Counted from the stretch's first letter, positions 34,847-44,451 are shown. The stretch is 64,000 bases of DNA from Alloiococcus otitis ATCC 51267 (GCF_000315445.1 NZ_JH992958.1:47625-111624); one strand, 5' to 3'. A program made the numbers and translations. Notes: generated from the sequence alone by a model not told the origin.

Positions 34847-35863
34847 TTAATTATTTCGTATAATATCCACTACCTGCTCTATTCCTGGATCCATAGCTAC
34901 ATAGGAATCAATAATGTGTTCTGTTTTTTCCTGAAAAGGTTTAATATCTATATCTTCATAAAATTCTACATCCATCTCATTTTTCGCCATATTAATAGCT
35001 TCCTCAACTTCTTTATCCCATAAATCATAAAATTCTTCAGTGATCTCTTCTGCCACCTCTAGAAACATTTCTTGGTCTTGAAGGTCTAGCCTTTCCCATA
35101 GTTGCTCATTAACTACTAAAACATCAGGTATACGAGCATGTTGGGTATAGGAATAAGCTTTGGCAACTTCACCATGGTATCCATTTGTCAAAGATATCTC
35201 ATTATTCTCTGTACCATCGATCAAACCAGATTGAAGAGAAGGATATACTTCACCATACTCCATAGCAATTGGGGTACCACCCATAGCCGTAACCATCTCC
35301 ATTTGGGCACTCAATTCTTGCACACGAATATTTAACCCGGACAAATCTTCTGGTTTAAGTATTGGTGTATCCTTGGTATAAAAAGACCGTTGACCAGCCG
35401 TAAAGTATGTGAGGGTAATAAAGCCATTGCCTTCTTCCATAAAAAATTCTTTCATAGCATCAGAATTCATCACAGTCTTAAAATGTTCCTCGCTTTCAAA
35501 GAGGAAGGGTAAGCCAAATGCCTCATATCCCATACTGTAATCAGACATTTGAGGTGCAGCTACCTTGACGATATCTAAGACTCCAGCTTGCATTTGTTCC
35601 AACATTAAAGGCTCACTACCTAATTGCCCGTTAGGATAGATAATTATTCGTATTCTGCCATTACTTCTATCTTGGATTTCAGTTCTGAATTTGTCTAATG
35701 CCGTATGAACAGGGTGGTCTTCATTCATATTATGACCTAATCTTAAGACTAAGGGATCATCTACACTAGCTTCTGAACTATCATTTAAAGCCTTTCCATT
35801 GGTGCAACCTATTAAAATAAAGCAACAAAATAATAGAATATAAACTATCTTTTTAAACGACAT
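34847..35863 (-). CDS. TRAP transporter substrate-binding lipoprotein (DctP type)
   Basis: A 338-residue DctP/UehA-type protein anchored as a lipoprotein (lipobox LIGC, Cys20). Conserved family elements: LRLGHNMNEDHPVH, YPNGQLGSE, the carboxylate-binding arginine in LNIRVQE (about residue 165) and SLQSGLIDGTENN. That arginine recognises acid sugars in relatives, which agrees with a uronate ligand. Placed 15 bp after the GH31 gene. Confidence 0.92.
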   Translation of the reverse strand: MSFKKIVYILLFCCFILIGCTNGKALNDSSEASVDDPLVLRLGHNMNEDHPVHTALDKFRTEIQDRSNGRIRIIIYPNGQLGSEPLMLEQMQAGVLDIVKVAAPQMSDYSMGYEAFGLPFLFESEEHFKTVMNSDAMKEFFMEEGNGFITLTYFTAGQRSFYTKDTPILKPEDLSGLNIRVQELSAQMEMVTAMGGTPIAMEYGEVYPSLQSGLIDGTENNEISLTNGYHGEVAKAYSYTQHARIPDVLVVNEQLWERLDLQDQEMFLEVAEEITEEFYDLWDKEVEEAINMAKNEMDVEFYEDIDIKPFQEKTEHIIDSYVAMDPGIEQVVDIIRNN

Positions 35864-35878
35864 TCTTCTCCCTCCAAA

Positions 35879-38380
35879 CTACATTCCTATTAAATCGTTT
35901 TCAATAAAATCAATAATAACCTCATAGTTTTTTCTTTGATTTGGATATTTAATCATCACAGATTTAGTATCGTGATTGTATCGCCAACCTATTGAAGCTT
36001 TAGCGAATTCTTTATTATTTAATATATGAGGTAACATTTGATCATCAATCGCTACACTGTAAGCAGATTTTTCAGGTTTTACAACATCTAAGATTATATT
36101 TTCTATTGGGGATTTATAGTTCCCTTCCTTTTTAAATCTGACTATCGTTTTAGATCCCACTTCTACATTTATACTTGTATTTAAGTAATCTCCCTTTGTA
36201 TAGTTATAAGTTGTCCCATCATCTTCATATAATTTAAATTCTGTATCTTTATCTGGAGTTATTATTAACTTCAAATCTTTTACTCTATCTTCATGTAGGT
36301 CATTAATTTTATTAATAGCTATGGGAATAATGGAACCACCTTTTATAAACAATGGGATCGAACTAATATCCACTTCTAATGAAATGTTCTGGCCTCCAGA
36401 ATATTTCTTACGTGAATAATAATCGTAAAAAACTTCTCCTTCAGGAAGGTAGATACTTTTTTCTGTTTGACCTTTGTCAACAACATTAGCTACTAGTAAG
36501 CCATCTCCTAACATAAAATTGACGTCCTCATCATAGGAATTGACATCATCTTGAAAGGCGCTTACAAAAGCTTCTACAATTGGCAGACCAGTACGATGTG
36601 CTCTTTCCATCAAACTATAAAAATATGGCACTAATTGATACCTGAATTGCATAGCTTCTTTTATTATGGGAAGGTATTCTTCAAACATCCAAGGTTCAGT
36701 AACGGTATTGTCAAAATTGGTAGAATGAATTGAAAACCTAGGCTGAAAGATTCCATGCTGTATCCATCTAACTAGTAATTCAGCTTCTGGAGCTGGACCG
36801 TAAAAGCCAGCGATGTCACACCCATTATTTGCCACGCCGGATAGGCCCATACCTAAAATAGTTGAAATATTATATTTTAATGTTTTCCAGTCCGTATAAT
36901 TATCACCAGCCCAGGTTTGTGCAAACCTTTGAATGCCACTTTGGCCTCCTCTACATACAATAAATGGTCGTTGATCTTGATAAATTTCATTAATGGCCTC
37001 TTCAGTAATTTGACACATAATATTGGCCATAACGGGTCTTGCTTTTTCTATTTTAGCTCCTTTGCCTTCAAATGATACTTTGCTGTCATCATCAATAATA
37101 CCGTCATATTCACAATTATCATTCCATATTGAAGTTGTTCCCTTTTTAAGAATGTTCTCTTTCAACATTTCTTTCCAATTATCTCTGGCTGACTTTTTCG
37201 TAAAATCGACATAGGCTCCTGGTCCTCCCCACCAACTTGCTACACTTGGTTGGCTTGAAGTGCTATTCTGTACAAACATATCTTTATTTTTCATTTCCTC
37301 AAACAAAGGGTGTTCTAGTAAAATTCCAGGTTTTACGTTAGGAGAAACGCTTACATTTTTTTCGTTTATAATTTCAAAAAAGTGTTCAGGATCGCTAAAC
37401 CTGTCTTTGTTCCATTCGAAAACACATCTTTTTAGTCCATTTTTAGTTTCTATATTGGAATAACCGGAAGATAATTGGAAACCATCAATAGGAATATCAT
37501 GTTCTTTCGTGGTTTTAACAAATTCTTCAATTGAGTCATCAGCATTTTTTGGAAGTTCAGCATAATACATTGATGACCCCAAGTAACCAAGAGCATACTT
37601 AGGAAGTAAAGTCGATTTACCAGTTAAATCTGTATAACGCTCAATAACTTCTCTGACTTTAGGTCCAGCAATTAAGAATAAATCAATATCTCCTCCATCC
37701 GTTCGATATCTATTTTGAGCTGGCCAATAATTACTATGAGATTGGCCAACATTAAATTCAGATCTATAAGTACCATGATAATAATATCCTACTGCCTTTT
37801 TATGATTTTCATTCAATTTAATATAAAAGGGAATGTGTTTGTATAAAGGATTCCGTTTAATAGGGTTATATCCCATTGCATCTGTTTGACCTATTAAGAT
37901 TAAATCTTCGTACTTGTCTAACTTGCCAGTTGTTTCACCAAAGCCATAAAAGTGGTCCCCGTCAAATATTTCATGTGTATGTGATCGTCTATTATTATTA
38001 TCTTTTACATAAGCTAGTTGGGGTATGTCGCGGTGAATCATAGTATTATCTTCATCTTTAACTTCTATAATAAAAGGCGATTTCCATATTTTAACAGTCA
38101 ATTTATTTCCAGTAATTAGATAGTACCCTTTGACTTCAGTCAATGTTGATTCAGCGCATTCAATTCTATTACGACTTTTTCCCATAAAATTGTCCATATC
38201 ATCATCCCAAGCTGTAGTGACAAGGCTATATGATTCTTCCACAAAGTCTTGATCAAAACCAGCTCGGATTCTGATAATATCATCAGTTAAAAACCAGAGT
38301 CTTAATTGAATAGAATTGGTGGTTATTTTGTAGTAAGACTCCATCTTTTCAACAAGTTTGACATCTTTACATATATCCAT
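35879..38380 (-). CDS. Glycoside hydrolase family 31 enzyme
   Basis: An 833-residue alpha-glycosidase of GH31: an N-terminal beta-sandwich, a (beta/alpha)8 barrel from about residue 262, and C-terminal beta domains. The nucleophile candidate is Asp421 in SIWNDNCEYD, and the acid/base candidate is Asp493 in QTWAGDN. There is no signal peptide, so it acts in the cytosol on an imported disaccharide. The nucleophile loop differs from classical alpha-glucosidases (WxDMNEP). It overlaps kdgK by 14 bp and is co-transcribed with hexuronate genes, which suggests release of a uronic acid from an alpha-linked oligosaccharide (inference). Visibly AT-richer than uxuA-kdgK. Confidence 0.88.
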   Translation of the reverse strand: MDICKDVKLVEKMESYYKITTNSIQLRLWFLTDDIIRIRAGFDQDFVEESYSLVTTAWDDDMDNFMGKSRNRIECAESTLTEVKGYYLITGNKLTVKIWKSPFIIEVKDEDNTMIHRDIPQLAYVKDNNNRRSHTHEIFDGDHFYGFGETTGKLDKYEDLILIGQTDAMGYNPIKRNPLYKHIPFYIKLNENHKKAVGYYYHGTYRSEFNVGQSHSNYWPAQNRYRTDGGDIDLFLIAGPKVREVIERYTDLTGKSTLLPKYALGYLGSSMYYAELPKNADDSIEEFVKTTKEHDIPIDGFQLSSGYSNIETKNGLKRCVFEWNKDRFSDPEHFFEIINEKNVSVSPNVKPGILLEHPLFEEMKNKDMFVQNSTSSQPSVASWWGGPGAYVDFTKKSARDNWKEMLKENILKKGTTSIWNDNCEYDGIIDDDSKVSFEGKGAKIEKARPVMANIMCQITEEAINEIYQDQRPFIVCRGGQSGIQRFAQTWAGDNYTDWKTLKYNISTILGMGLSGVANNGCDIAGFYGPAPEAELLVRWIQHGIFQPRFSIHSTNFDNTVTEPWMFEEYLPIIKEAMQFRYQLVPYFYSLMERAHRTGLPIVEAFVSAFQDDVNSYDEDVNFMLGDGLLVANVVDKGQTEKSIYLPEGEVFYDYYSRKKYSGGQNISLEVDISSIPLFIKGGSIIPIAINKINDLHEDRVKDLKLIITPDKDTEFKLYEDDGTTYNYTKGDYLNTSINVEVGSKTIVRFKKEGNYKSPIENIILDVVKPEKSAYSVAIDDQMLPHILNNKEFAKASIGWRYNHDTKSVMIKYPNQRKNYEVIIDFIENDLIGM

Positions 38381-39323
38381 CCTGTCTCCCCTCTTTCATA
38401 TAAGCGAGTAATTCTGCTTCACTGGGCAAGCCTTCGTTATCTCCAGGGTTTTGGACTTGGAGGGACCCGATGGCATTGCCAATCTGGACGGCTTGGGCTA
38501 GGCTTTGGCCAGTTAAGAGGCCATGAAGGACACCGGTGGCAAAACCGTCCCCTGCTCCAACACTATCTACAACATGGTCTACCTGGTAACCTAGGATAAA
38601 TTGGCTTGGCTGACCTTGTTCAAACAAGCTAGCTCCTTCAGCCCCATTTTTTACCACGACGGCCTGGACTCCCTGGTCAAAATAAAAGTCAGCAATAGCT
38701 TGACCATCTCGACTGCCAGTAAGAACTGCTGCTTCATCAATACCTGGCAGGACAATATCAGCCAAGGAGGCAAGCTGGTTTAAGGTCTCAACCATGAGGG
38801 CTTGGCTTTCCCACATGGCAGGGCGAATATTTGGGTCAAAGGTCACCAAAATACCTTGGTCTCTTGCTTCTTTCATCAAATGAAAGCTAATTTCCCGGAT
38901 CTGAGGGTTGATGGCTGGAGGAATGCCAGTTACATGGAAAATCTTCATATCTTTAAAGTTCAGTTGAATATCTTCTTTTTGCAAATGGGTAAAGGCAGAG
39001 TGAGATCGGTAGTAAAGGGTCTTGGGATCTCCTTCTGCCACCTTGTTTTTAAACATTATCCCGGTAGGACCTAGCTTAGACTGAGAGATATATTGGCTGG
39101 CTACTCCCATGGCTTGTAACATCTGGATGATATAGTCGCCAAAGGGGTCTTGGCCAACTTGTGAGATATAGGCTGGCCGGTGGTTGAGTCGAGACAAGCC
39201 AATTGCCACATTCAATTCAGCTCCAGCCAGTGATTTAGTAAATTTATTAACAATACTGAGTGGGCCCAAGTCCTCGGCCGTAAATAAGACCAAGGCCTCA
39301 CCCAAAAGTGTGATTTCTGCCAT
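38367..39323 (-). CDS. kdgK: 2-dehydro-3-deoxygluconate kinase
   Basis: A 318-residue PfkB/ribokinase-family sugar kinase phosphorylating KDG to KDPG with ATP. Motifs: AGAELNVAIGLSRL near the start, the catalytic DSVGAGDGFATGVLHGLL near residue 255 (Asp as base), and the NPGDNEGLPS tail. Directly follows kdgA and overlaps the GH31 gene, so it belongs to the hexuronate operon. Confidence 0.93.
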   Translation of the reverse strand: MAEITLLGEALVLFTAEDLGPLSIVNKFTKSLAGAELNVAIGLSRLNHRPAYISQVGQDPFGDYIIQMLQAMGVASQYISQSKLGPTGIMFKNKVAEGDPKTLYYRSHSAFTHLQKEDIQLNFKDMKIFHVTGIPPAINPQIREISFHLMKEARDQGILVTFDPNIRPAMWESQALMVETLNQLASLADIVLPGIDEAAVLTGSRDGQAIADFYFDQGVQAVVVKNGAEGASLFEQGQPSQFILGYQVDHVVDSVGAGDGFATGVLHGLLTGQSLAQAVQIGNAIGSLQVQNPGDNEGLPSEAELLAYMKEGRQDGYM

Positions 39324-39324
39324 C

Positions 39325-39963
39325 CTAATACCCTCTAACTTCTTTTAACTTAGCCACAAAGCGACTGGCATTAATAGTAATATCGTCTTGGCCCTGAGCA
39401 TTTTTGGTTAAAGCACTGCCGACTCCTACCGCCCAGGCACCTGCCTTGTACCAGTCTTCGATATTGTCTAGATCCACACCGCCAGAGGGCATCATTTCCA
39501 CATTGGGGAGGGGACCGTGGACATCCTGGATGAATTTAGGACCGAGTAAACCGCCAGGAAACAGTTTAACCACGTCCACTCCCGCTCTTAAGGCAGTCAC
39601 TATCTCATTGACTGAAGCACATCCCGGCAGATAAGGAGTGGTATAGAGGTTACATACTTCGGCAATTGCCGGGTCAAAATGGGGACTAACCACGAACTGG
39701 GCTCCTTTTTGAATAGCTAGGCTGGCCGTTTGCGCATCCAAGACCGTACCTGCTCCTACTAGCATGTCAGTGTCTTGGTTAGCTTGGACAAGGCTGGCAA
39801 TGGCTCTGTCAGCTTCCGGAGTGGTAAAGGTGACTTCGATATTTTTAATCCCAGCTTGAAAGGCCGCTTGGGAAATCGACACAGCATGGTCCTGGTCTTT
39901 CCCCCGAACTACCGCAAAAATATAATGGTCATGCAATCGCTTTAAGACCTTCATTTTTTTCAT
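39325..39963 (-). CDS. kdgA: 2-dehydro-3-deoxyphosphogluconate aldolase
   Basis: A 212-residue class I KDPG aldolase splitting KDPG into pyruvate and glyceraldehyde-3-phosphate. Glu43 in IEVTFTTPE and the Schiff-base lysine Lys133 in VVKLFPGG are in place, along with GAGTVLD and the phosphate-binding PSGGV. One base before kdgK. Confidence 0.95.
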   Translation of the reverse strand: MKKMKVLKRLHDHYIFAVVRGKDQDHAVSISQAAFQAGIKNIEVTFTTPEADRAIASLVQANQDTDMLVGAGTVLDAQTASLAIQKGAQFVVSPHFDPAIAEVCNLYTTPYLPGCASVNEIVTALRAGVDVVKLFPGGLLGPKFIQDVHGPLPNVEMMPSGGVDLDNIEDWYKAGAWAVGVGSALTKNAQGQDDITINASRFVAKLKEVRGY

Positions 39964-39993
39964 ATTTCTACCTCCTATAAATCAAGTATCGTC

Positions 39994-40845
39994 TTAGACA
40001 CCGGAATAAGCAGAAAAGCCTCCGTCAATGGCAATGATAACCCCATTTACAAAGCTAGCGGCAGTTTCATCCGCTAAGAATAAGATGCCACCAACCAGCT
40101 CTTCTGCCTTGCCAAACCGTCCCATTGGGGTATTGTTAATAATTTTCTCCCCTCTTGGGCTTAGGGTCTCGTGGTCTGCTTCAAACAATAAGTCAATATT
40201 TTGCTTGGAGACCAAAAAGCCAGGAGCGATGGCATTACACCGGATACCCACCTTGGAAAAGTGGACAGCTAGCCACTGGGTCAAGTTTGAAATAGCAGCC
40301 TTGGCTCCGGAATAAGCAGGAATCTTGGTCAAAGGGGTCAAGGCATTCATGGAAGAGATATTGATAATGTTAGCTCCTGGACGGCCAATCATCTCCTTGG
40401 CAAAGACCTGGGTGGGAAGTAAGGTGCCCAAGAAGTTTAAGTTAAAAACAAATTCAATCCCTGTCTCTTCTAGGTTGAAGAAGGACTTAACCTCCTTGTC
40501 AAGGTCTTCAGAGTGGAATTCATTGTCGGTGGTTGCCTTAGGATTGTTTCCCCCAGCCCCATTAATCAAAATATCACAAGGGCCAAAATCAGCCTTGATT
40601 TGTTCATTGACTGCTTTAAGCGACTCCTTTTCTAAAACATTGCATTCGTAGGCTTTAGCCTGGTTAGGATTGTTTTGGTTGATTTTATCTGCCACACTTT
40701 GAGCGGCTTCTCGGTTGAGGTCTAGGAGGGCAACATTGGCCCCTAGTTGGGCAAAGGCTTCCGAAAAAGTAGAGACCAAAACACCACCTGCCCCTGTTAA
40801 AACAACTGTCTTACCGGTAAAATCATGTTTGCCAAATTTTGACAT
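39994..40845 (-). CDS. uxuB: D-mannonate oxidoreductase (fructuronate reductase), SDR type
   Basis: A 283-residue short-chain dehydrogenase interconverting fructuronate and mannonate with NAD. Cofactor loop TGAGGVLVS near residues 17-25, NGAGG in the fourth strand, the catalytic serine in IINISSMNA, and Tyr-x-x-x-Lys in AYSGAKAAI. This SDR form replaces the long-chain UxuB of enterobacteria in many Firmicutes. Position between uxuA and kdgA supports the role. Confidence 0.9.
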   Translation of the reverse strand: MSKFGKHDFTGKTVVLTGAGGVLVSTFSEAFAQLGANVALLDLNREAAQSVADKINQNNPNQAKAYECNVLEKESLKAVNEQIKADFGPCDILINGAGGNNPKATTDNEFHSEDLDKEVKSFFNLEETGIEFVFNLNFLGTLLPTQVFAKEMIGRPGANIINISSMNALTPLTKIPAYSGAKAAISNLTQWLAVHFSKVGIRCNAIAPGFLVSKQNIDLLFEADHETLSPRGEKIINNTPMGRFGKAEELVGGILFLADETAASFVNGVIIAIDGGFSAYSGV

Positions 40846-40848
40846 TGC

Positions 40849-41934
40849 TTATTCTCCTTTCAATTTGGGCGTGTCGAAATGAGGATTCTTGCCAAGAGCT
40901 TTCATATTTGCTTCATATAAACCATTTAAGTAAGTCGCACCCAAAGCCCGATCATAAAGACCATAGCCAGGTGTTTCCACCTGGTCATGCCATATTTGCC
41001 GGCCATGGTCTGGTCGGAGAGGGCCAGTCCAACCGTAGTCTACCAGTAGCTTAATAATAGCGTTCATATCAATACTGCCGGCTTCAGACAGGTGGGCAGT
41101 TTCTTGAAAGCCCCATGATCCAACAGCCACATTCCGCATGTGCATAAAGTTAATCCGGTCGCGTTTCAGGGCATATTCGGTAATTGCTGCAACATCGTTT
41201 TTTTCACTAGAGGCATATGACCCTACACACATGGTTATCCCATTGTATTTTGAGTCGTAAAGGTCCAGGAACCGTTTGACCGCATCGAGGTCAACGATAA
41301 TCCGGGGCAGGCCAAAAATGTCATAAGGGGGGTCGTCCGGGTGAATGGCCATTTTAACCTGGGCTTCTTCTGCCACAGGGATAATTTCCTTGATAAAGTA
41401 AGCTAAGTTATCCCATAAGTCTTCCTTGCTGATTCCCTTGTAGTCATCCATGACCTCTTTTAAACCTTCCTTATCGTAAGACAGGTCCCATCCAGGTAAG
41501 GTAAGGTCGCCAGACAAGGGGTCCAAGTCTTCAATGTCTGCCTTAATCAAGGCTAGGGAATGGGACCCGTCCGGCAAGGGGTGGCTCAGGTCAGACCGGG
41601 TCCAGTCAAAGACTGGCATAAAGTTATAGCAGACAACCGGTATCCCTACCTGGCCGATGATGCGGATGGTTTCTTTGTAATTGGCGATGAGTTGGTCTCG
41701 GCTCTCCTTGCCAAGCTTAATATCTTCGTGGACAGGGACCGATTCAATACAGACCAATTCTAAACCAGCTGCTTCAACCTGGTCTTTAAGGGCCTGGATG
41801 GTCTCGGCCGGCCAAACCTCCCCTACTGAAATATCATAAACAGCTGACACAATCCCTTGCATACCTGGGATTTCCCTTATTTCTTGCAGGGAAACCGGGT
41901 CATCCGTCCCGTACCAGCGAAAGCTCATCTTCAT
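40849..41934 (-). CDS. uxuA: Mannonate dehydratase
   Basis: A 361-residue TIM-barrel enzyme dehydrating D-mannonate to KDG. The family start MKMSFRWYGTDDPVSL is used: ATG 41934 with AAGGGGAAG upstream, two bases from the uxaC stop. A 39-residue upstream extension overlapping uxaC is rejected. Conserved elements include MAIHPDDPP, CVGSYAS, FMHMRNV and RPDHGRQIW, with histidines and aspartates of the metal site. Confidence 0.95.
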   Translation of the reverse strand: MKMSFRWYGTDDPVSLQEIREIPGMQGIVSAVYDISVGEVWPAETIQALKDQVEAAGLELVCIESVPVHEDIKLGKESRDQLIANYKETIRIIGQVGIPVVCYNFMPVFDWTRSDLSHPLPDGSHSLALIKADIEDLDPLSGDLTLPGWDLSYDKEGLKEVMDDYKGISKEDLWDNLAYFIKEIIPVAEEAQVKMAIHPDDPPYDIFGLPRIIVDLDAVKRFLDLYDSKYNGITMCVGSYASSEKNDVAAITEYALKRDRINFMHMRNVAVGSWGFQETAHLSEAGSIDMNAIIKLLVDYGWTGPLRPDHGRQIWHDQVETPGYGLYDRALGATYLNGLYEANMKALGKNPHFDTPKLKGE

Positions 41935-41935
41935 A

Positions 41936-43339
41936 TTAGTCTTCCCCTTTCTCAAAGAAGTTCTTGGCATTCTTGTAGGCGATATCTTGGACGATAGCTC
42001 CTGCCCAGTCAAAGTCGGCTGGAATTTCCTCCTGGTCAATCCAAGTCCCAATGTAAGAGGATAGGATCCGTCTGAAGTAATCGTGGCGTGGGTAAGACAG
42101 GAAGGACCGTGAATCAGTCAGCATGCCGACAAAGTTTGAAAGCAGGCCTTGGTTGCCCAAAACCTCTAGCTGGTCTAAGATACCGGTCTTGCTGTCGGCA
42201 AACCACCAGGCTGCTCCAAATTGCAACTGGCTTTTAATGCCCTGGTCATTGGCCTGGAAGTTGGCTAGGGTATTAGCTAGGACCGTATTGTAAGCTGGGT
42301 TAAGGTTGTACCAGACCATCTTAGGCAAGTCGTTTCTTGCTTCCAGTTCATTTAAGAAGGCATTGAGGTTCTCAGCTAGCTTGCTTTGGGTCCCCATAGA
42401 GTCAAAGCCAGCATCCGGTCCAACTCGGTCAAAAAACTTGCTACTGTTATTCCTTAAGGCACCGAAGTGGATCTGGGTCACCAAACCATATTTCTTGTAG
42501 AGCCGGCAAAGTTCCAAAAGGAGGCCAGTTTGCCATTGGTCCACTTCAAGGTCGGTTAGGTCTTCTTGACGGCGGGCCTTGTCCAGTAGGGCATCCAAGT
42601 CAGCCTGACTTGGGTCTTCATAGACAATTTGTCCAAGAGACAAGTCACTGGCCCGAGCCCCAGCTTGAGCAAAGTATTTGATTCGAGCTTCAAGGGCTTG
42701 GCTAAAGTCGGCAAAACTTGTAATGGAGTGAGTGGCTACTTCCAGTTTGTTTAAAAAATCTGGGAATTCTGGATGAGAAACAAAGGCCTGGTCCGGTCTA
42801 AAAGTTGGATCTACTTGGACATGAAAAGTCGGATCATCTTTCAATTTTTGATGCCATTTTAAGTCATCCAAGGGGGAGTCAGTCGTTCCAATAAAGTCCA
42901 CCTTGGCCTGGTCGATCAATTTGCGGGGACTCAAGGACTGTTCTTCGATATAGTCATTCAGCTTGTGGTAAATATCCTGCCAATTTTTCCCATTTAAGTG
43001 GTCTTGAATGCCAAATACCTGGCTCAATTCCAAGTGGGTAAAGTGGAACAAGGGGTTGCCAATTGCCTGGCCCACGGTCTCCGCCCAGGCCTTAAATTTA
43101 GCTTCATTGGATGCCTGGCCGGTGATTTTATCCTCTGTCACCCCATTGGCCCGCATCAGCCGCCACTTGTAGTGGTCCCCTCCGAGCCAAAGGTCAACAA
43201 TATTGTCAAAAGGCTGGTCTTCATAAATTTCCTTGGGATCTAAGTGACAGTGAAAGTCATAAATAGGCAGGTCTTTAACTCTTTGGTAGAGTTCAAGACT
43301 GGCCTTATTTTGTAACATAAAATGATCATCCATAAACAT
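41936..43339 (-). CDS. uxaC: Glucuronate isomerase
   Basis: A 467-residue amidohydrolase-fold isomerase converting D-glucuronate to D-fructuronate (and galacturonate to tagaturonate). Motifs: YDFHCHLDPKEI near residue 27, the TDSPLDDL segment, TQIHFGALRNNS and FVGMLTDSRSFLSYPRH near the end. First gene of a nine-gene operon running to 33013. ATG preceded by AAGAGGG. Confidence 0.96.
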   Translation of the reverse strand: MFMDDHFMLQNKASLELYQRVKDLPIYDFHCHLDPKEIYEDQPFDNIVDLWLGGDHYKWRLMRANGVTEDKITGQASNEAKFKAWAETVGQAIGNPLFHFTHLELSQVFGIQDHLNGKNWQDIYHKLNDYIEEQSLSPRKLIDQAKVDFIGTTDSPLDDLKWHQKLKDDPTFHVQVDPTFRPDQAFVSHPEFPDFLNKLEVATHSITSFADFSQALEARIKYFAQAGARASDLSLGQIVYEDPSQADLDALLDKARRQEDLTDLEVDQWQTGLLLELCRLYKKYGLVTQIHFGALRNNSSKFFDRVGPDAGFDSMGTQSKLAENLNAFLNELEARNDLPKMVWYNLNPAYNTVLANTLANFQANDQGIKSQLQFGAAWWFADSKTGILDQLEVLGNQGLLSNFVGMLTDSRSFLSYPRHDYFRRILSSYIGTWIDQEEIPADFDWAGAIVQDIAYKNAKNFFEKGED

Positions 43340-43702
43340 GGTAAAGTCCCTCTTTCCTATCCATCATCTCGTCTAACTGAATCTTCTTTATTTTAGCTAG
43401 TTTACTTAGCTAGGGCAAAAGTTTGACTCTCAGCTTAGACATTTTATAAAACGCTTTCAATAGTCATTGTTTGCAAAAGCCAGCTTAAAAATGGCTTGTC
43501 TTTTTGTATAGGTCAGTCGTCTGATGTCTTACCTATATCATAGCCCCTCCTCTCCTTCCTGTCAATAACTTTCCTTTACTTAGCCAGAAGCTCTTTTTTA
43601 AATGCCCCTTTATCAAGCTTGCTTATGAACAAACCTGGAAGTATGGTATCATGGAGGGGTATAGACAGAGATGACGGTTAAAAAATACAGAGTGTGATAA
43701 AT
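43340..43702. promoter_or_regulatory. Divergent control region between uxaC and the FadR-type regulator
   Basis: No gene is seen. Inverted repeats: TATAGGT, 17 bases, ACCTATA (43506-43536) and TAGCTAG-TTTACTT-AGCTA (43394-43412). A TATAAA -10 candidate for uxaC overlaps the cre at 43446-43460. On the plus strand an extended -10, TG-G-TATCAT, lies at 43644-43652 before the regulator gene. Confidence 0.6.
43446..43460 (-). promoter_or_regulatory. cre-like site upstream of uxaC
   Basis: On the minus strand TTGAAAGCGTTTTAT matches the cre consensus at all but one fixed position. It overlaps the proposed -10, so CcpA repression is likely. Confidence 0.7.
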
Positions 43703-44389
43703 ATGACAAAAAATACAAAATCTTTGGTTGACCAAACCGCAGACAAGATCTTAGCCTACATGGCTGACCGGAAGCTAACGGTTGGTGACAAAATACCTAA
43801 CGAATACGACCTGGCAAAAGACTTAGAGGTCAGTCGCAGTACCATCCGGGAGGCTGTCCGGGTCTTGACCTCCAAAAATATCCTAGAAATCAGACGGGGA
43901 TTAGGAACCTTTGTCAGTAGCAAACGGGGAATAAGCGAAGACCCACTAGGCTTCTCCCTAGTTCCTGACACCTTAAAGTTGGTTCAAGACCTCTTTGAAG
44001 TTCGATCACTCTTGGAACCACGGATGACCCAGCTAGCTGCAGTCCATGCTAGCCAAGACGAAGTGGCCCAACTCAAGGAAATCAAAGAAAAAATTGAAGA
44101 CCAGGTAGAGACTTCGGGCCAGCTTCACTTCCAATATGACATGGATTTCCACTCCCTCATTGCCCAGGCTTCTGGTAACCTGGCCATGACTCAACTTATC
44201 CCCATCATTAACCAGTCCATCTGGTTGTACAATACCCAATCCTACAGCTCTGAAGCCATTAAGCGCGAAATGGTCATCTCCCACCAGGAAATTTTAGAGG
44301 CCATCCAAGATCAGAAGCCAGACCAAGCCTACCAGGCCATGGCCAACCATATCCAAAAAGTCCGGGAGAGCCTGGTTGACCTAGGATGA
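43703..44389 (+). CDS. FadR-subfamily GntR transcriptional regulator of hexuronate use
   Basis: A 228-residue regulator with an N-terminal GntR winged helix (about residues 8-75; IPNEYDLAKDLEVSRSTIREAVRVLTSKNILEIRRGLGTFV) and a C-terminal FCD ligand domain with metal-binding histidines (DMDFHSLIAQASGN and the later NHIQKV). ATG at 43703 is preferred to the GTG three codons upstream. Divergent from uxaC, a typical layout for an ExuR/UxuR-like repressor. Its ligand is presumably a uronate-pathway intermediate. Confidence 0.88.
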   Translation: MTKNTKSLVDQTADKILAYMADRKLTVGDKIPNEYDLAKDLEVSRSTIREAVRVLTSKNILEIRRGLGTFVSSKRGISEDPLGFSLVPDTLKLVQDLFEVRSLLEPRMTQLAAVHASQDEVAQLKEIKEKIEDQVETSGQLHFQYDMDFHSLIAQASGNLAMTQLIPIINQSIWLYNTQSYSSEAIKREMVISHQEILEAIQDQKPDQAYQAMANHIQKVRESLVDLG

Positions 44390-44410
44390 GAAGTTATTAA
44401 GATTTATATA

Positions 44411-44451
44411 AAGAAACCCCAAGTAAAAAGGGCTTTGCTTGGGGGTTCTTA
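44411..44451 (+). terminator. Terminator of the FadR-type regulator gene
   Basis: The stem AAGAA-CCCCAAG / CTTGGGG-TTCTT is followed by ATCTT; the T-run is weak. Confidence 0.65.

Noticed and set aside
40849-42051. 400-residue UxuA with a long N-terminal extension
   Set aside because: The extra 39 residues overlap uxaC and are basic and non-homologous in style; ATG 41934 has the ribosome site and family N-terminus.
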